A program made the translations under genes and the position numbers. Below are positions 60,956 through 64,000 of a stretch of DNA of 64,000 bases, in pieces. The notes beneath the pieces were generated by a model. That model searched no databases and was not told the DNA's origin. It saw nothing but the letters and a program-made list of their open reading frames with translations. The stretch is from Euborellia annulipes (taxonomy: Eukaryota; Arthropoda; Insecta; Dermaptera; Anisolabididae). Positions within the stretch are counted from its first letter, which is position 1, and each line of letters starts with the position of its first letter. The stretch is taken from NCBI GenBank assembly GCA_023213315.1, contig JAKCPI010002538.1:1-64000 (forward strand). Reading direction: 5' to 3'.

Positions 60956-62195
60956 TACCATGGGGAACATAAACATTTGCACCCTAGCCTGTTTGAAAGA
61001 CGCCTACTAGTTAGGCAGCCCAATCGACTCACCACTACATATGCAGTGTCTGTGTGAATTTACCTGAGCTAGGGTTCTGAGGGTCTTTTATGATAGACCA
61101 TAAACCAACCCTTTTGAACAATCTATATAGCGATATAGCGTAGTCTTTTCATATCAAATGAATTTGATCTCAAATTAATAGAATTTCAACATTTTAATTA
61201 ATCTTATCTTCTTATTTGGAAAAAATTAACTTATTTCACCATTTGAACGAAACTTGTGTCCCAATTTTTAGTAAAATTTTTCCGATATCTATAGACCTTT
61301 ATACCAGGTAATAATATCTCGGGGCGTTAAAATATTCTTATTTATATTCTTAAAAAAAAAAAAACTGTTATTTCGGATTTTTGTCTCGAGAGGTCTTACA
61401 ACATAGAATGTGGCATGTTCAGACAATAGATAAAATTTAAATAAAATAAGAGAAAGTAAAAATTTGCGAACTCTTCTTTCTATCTCGCAATGCAAGAAGC
61501 CAGATCGATGAAATTTAATAAATAATTCTTGCCCTAAAATTGGAGATCTGTTTCAAATTTTGTAGTAAATACTTCAACCGGAAGTAGGCCTACTTTACCT
61601 AAGATTATAGAAGTATTTTAAAAATGTAATATTTTTAGTAAAGAAAGTGAGAAAGAAATGCACTTCTCTTTTGAGTAGCAAAGTGGCGAAAATATATTTC
61701 AATTCTTTGCTATCGATTGTGGCCTATTAATTTGTTGCCCGGCTATTTAAATGTATGGTATATGTTTATAAAACTTTCAAACCCTTCTTACCAAGAATGG
61801 AATTAGGCCACTTTCAAAATTAATAACCAGATTAAAATATTTTTAAAAGGTAATTTTTATAATCTTAGGTAAAGTACTAACTACTTCCGGTTGAAGTATT
61901 GTAATTACTCCAAAATTTGAAACAGATATACAATTTTAGGGTAAGAATTATTTACTAAATTTCACCGATCTGGCTACTTGCATTGCGAGATAGAGAGAGG
62001 AATTCGCAAATTTTTATTTAAAATGTATCTATTTTCCAAAGGGATGGTTTATGGCTTCTTCATAAAATACCCTCAGAACCCTAGCTCAGGTAAATTCACA
62101 CAGACTGCATATGTAGTGGTGAGTCGATTGGGCTGCCTAACTAGTAGGCGTCTTGCAAACCTGTTAGGGTGCAAATGTTTATGTTCCCCATGGTA
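60956..62195. mobile_element. 1.2-kb foldback element
   Basis: TACCATGGGGAACATAAACA at the left is mirrored by TGTTTATGTTCCCCATGGTA at the right. Arms continue through TTTGCACCCTA, TACTAGTTAGGCAGCCCAAT, TCGACTCACCACTACATATG and CAGAACCCTAGCTC equivalents. The left arm holds an extra segment (about 61115-61460). Inner arms include GCGAGATAGA and ACTTCCGGTTGAAGTA. The loop is about 61640-61810. No coding frame. Confidence 0.85.
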
Positions 62196-62238
62196 TTTAT
62201 TCCTATAATAAGAGAGAAGAGACAAGTTTATCTCGTTC

Positions 62239-62392
62239 AGTCGAGTCGAGTGCGTTGCCGACTTGCAGGCGCCGAGCTCGGCTCTCTTTTCTAGTTGTGT
62301 TTAAAGTGGTGATTTAAAGTGAATAATTAATATAGTGTAACACACTCTGACTACACCGTCAGCCAACACACCCTCTTGAGTGCTTATTAAAG
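62239..62392 (+). other. Candidate non-coding first exon
   Basis: Initiator TTCAGTC (A at 62239) in CTCGTTCAGTCGAGTCGAG, a GC-rich leader (GGCGCCGAGCTCGGCTC), then GTTGTGTTTAAAGTGGTGAT and a consensus donor AAAG|GTAATT (62392/62393). The 154-bp stretch has no ATG, as expected for a 5' UTR exon. It begins about 45 bp after the foldback element. The coding exons would lie beyond the window. Confidence 0.4.
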
Positions 62393-62568
62393 GTAATTAT
62401 TATGCATTTTATCGTTGAAAAATAAAAAGATAGAAACAAATAATTTGACTGCGAAAAACGATTCTTTTGAATATGAAATTAAATATTTTGCATTTCACTA
62501 AGGGTAGAGGGAGAATATAAGCTGGTGAAAGGGGGAGGGGGAGTGTAGGTGTCGTTGAAAAAAAATAG

Positions 62569-62630
62569 TTTTTTTTTTTTTTACACTTAACACTCTTTTT
62601 CTCTCTTCACACTCAACACACACACACACA

Positions 62631-62663
<33 letters not shown>

Positions 62664-62859
62664 TCACACAGTCTTTGCGCCAACTCAGGCCATATAAGAC
62701 TTTATACGATACCCGTTATTAATTAATAATATACATATTGGTGGTCCAGGCATTTCTATTTAAGCCATTTGGTATCCATTTCGGAGTGCCAGGGATCCGA
62801 ACCCGCGACGTTCGGTATAGATGGTAGGCACGCTACCAACTACACCAAGCCTGGAGGGC
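62569..62859 (-). mobile_element. SINE-A, full length, expanded CA tract
   Basis: Poly(T), CTCTTTTTCTCTCTTCACAC, (CA)n of about 55 bp (62611-62662), CTTTGCGCCAACTCAGGCC, GGTGGTCCAGGCATTTC and a head with GGGATCCGAACCCGCG. TSD unclear. Confidence 0.85.
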
Positions 62860-62864
62860 ATTTT

Positions 62865-63505
62865 AAAAATATTTTCTTAAGTCACCATTACTTAGCATTA
62901 TATTCTTTCTATATAAATGTATGGCCTATATTTTTGTTAATCAAATTTCCTTCAAATATTTTTACACAGGGGTGGATTAAAGGTTGAAAATTAAAATAAA
63001 ATAATTTCAAAATAAAATAAAAATTAAAATAATTATTTATAAATGTATTCAAATTATTTTGAGAGTAATTTCGCGGTGAAGGCTCGCATTTCCTTAAAGG
63101 GGAGGGGGTATGAAGGCATTAACCAGGGGGGTTAATGACCCCATCCCCTATAATGCACAAAGATATTAATATTTTTTAATACTTTTACTTAAAAATAAGT
63201 GTATTTTGTTTGAGTTAAAAATTATATTCAATATTTAGCAAATAGCATACATAGTGGGTTAGAAACATTTTAATGTCATTCTAAAATTTCTTATTACTGG
63301 GGCGGAATTAATTTTTAAAGATTTCGAAACTCTCATAAACAGATAATAATAACACTGGGTAACTTAAGAACCCATTGAATCCCTTGCAGAATTTTGTAGG
63401 GATTTTTTCATTAGGTAGAAAGTAAGATATGCTTAGTCCACTTAGAATTTTACTGGGGGAGTTATCGCATCTTTTTGTATATAGAACTAATCTCAATTCG
63501 GATTT
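62865..63505. other. AT-rich intergenic sequence
   Basis: GAGGGGGTATGAAGGC..GGGGGGTTAATGACC at about 63105 hints at a decayed MITE end. No gene supported. Confidence 0.45.
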
Positions 63506-63509
63506 GAAT

Positions 63510-63775
63510 TTTTACTTTCTCTTACCTATATGTATAAGTTAATATACATATATATCGAGAGAGAGAAAGTATTGGATTCATTTTAAAAATTCGATGTCGA
63601 GACTTTGATGGATATACACGTTTTGAGGTCCACTGAATCCAAAAAAGTTGTTTTCGCGGCATGGTCTGTCTGTCTGTTTGCTTGGGTTCAATTTAAAGCA
63701 TGAAGGAATTGAGCTAGGAGGTTGAAATTTTATATTTAAGTTAGGCACCCCCCTAGGGCGTGAAAATAAGATTTG
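63510..63775 (+). repeat. RepA copy, 5' part
   Basis: TTACTTTCTCTTACCTA through CGTTTTGAGGTCCACTG and ATATTTAAGTTAGGCACC, cut off where the hammerhead foldback starts. Confidence 0.85.
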
Positions 63776-63793
63776 AGAAAAATATTTTTCTTT

Positions 63794-64000
63794 AGGAATG
63801 AAAGTTAGAAGAAAACGAAGCCAGAATTTTTTCTTTAAAAATATATTTTAACAGCTGACGTTTCGGCTTTGGTCAAAGCCATCCTCGGAGCTGTTAGGGG
63901 TCATCCGAGGATGGCTTTAATCAAGGCCGAAACGTAAGCTGTTAAAATATATTTTTAAAGAAAAAGTTTAGTTGCGTTTACTTATATTTTTCATTCCTGA
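63794..64000. mobile_element. Hammerhead-type foldback at window edge
   Basis: Arms AGGAATGAAA/TTTCATTCCT, TTCTTTAAAAATATATTTTA/its complement and ACAGCT/AGCTGT. Both arms carry CCGAGGATGGCTTT..GCCGAAACGT in opposite orientation. Confidence 0.7.
63850..63895 (-). ncRNA. Hammerhead-like motif with CCGAGGA core
   Basis: Minus strand: stem I AACAGCT/AGCTGTT (7 bp), core CCGAGGA (63882-63888; one change, U4 to C, from CUGANGA), stem II GGCTTTG/CAAAGCC, GAAAC (63860-63864) and TC. The same CCGAGGA is found on the plus strand at 63905-63911, so the variant predates the foldback. The U4 change would be expected to reduce cleavage. Confidence 0.5.

Noticed and set aside
62498..62683. Cys/Val-repeat minus frame
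   Set aside because: Translation of the (CA)n tract in SINE-A.

Overview
This window is AT-rich eukaryotic nuclear DNA, most likely from an arthropod and probably an insect. The order cannot be fixed from the sequence. One protein-coding gene is certain: an intronless large-Maf bZIP transcription factor (16331-17191, +), whose N-terminal block and bZIP match the insect traffic jam / vertebrate MafB-c-Maf group. One canonical RNA gene is certain: tRNA-Asn(GTT) at 1642-1715 (-). Almost everything else is non-coding sequence and transposon-derived repeats.

Layout. 0.5-14.4 kb: a dense repeat block with tRNA-Asn, a 2-kb hAT-like element carrying a nested element, a 1.6-kb foldback transposon with a transposase-like fragment, and inverted and direct copies of the dominant repeat (called RepA here). 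14.4-22.5 kb: the repeat-poor neighbourhood of the Maf gene, with a GC/CCAAT promoter at about 16.08 kb, AT-rich 3' flank, and a TGACAG cluster at 20.65 kb that may be regulatory. 22.5-32 kb: SINEs, hAT-like MITEs, a composite MITE with a 1.1-kb internal palindrome, and small exon-like islands. 32-52 kb: RepA arrays with SINEs, MITEs and foldback elements that contain hammerhead-ribozyme-like cores. 52-64 kb: more MITEs, a PIF/Harbinger-like MITE, a well-formed candidate internal exon (55881-55975, +), a candidate minus-strand terminal exon (52318-52448), a candidate non-coding first exon (62239-62392, +), a 1.2-kb foldback element, and a last hammerhead foldback at the right edge.

Repeat families defined here. 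SINE-A: tRNA-derived, A box and B box, (TG)n-rich tail and poly(A), 11-14 bp target-site duplications (TSDs). SINE-B and SINE-C: two other tRNA-headed families. RepA: a roughly 0.69-kb unit with a hairpin at each end, present in more than 20 copies. hAT-like MITEs: ends CA..GGCG.., GC-rich subterminal homopolymers, and exact 8-bp TSDs in most intact copies. Nesting gives relative ages: RepA is older than the SINE-A and MITE copies that sit inside it.

The most interesting system is the set of foldback elements with hammerhead cores (33.4, 38.3, 41.7, 45.0, 47.7, 57.6 and 63.8 kb). They share an order of hammerhead, short A/T hairpin and CCTGGCTGC-like block, which resembles the ribozyme-bearing termini of Penelope-like elements and retrozymes. 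No reverse-transcriptase or complete transposase gene is present, so these families would depend on enzymes encoded elsewhere.
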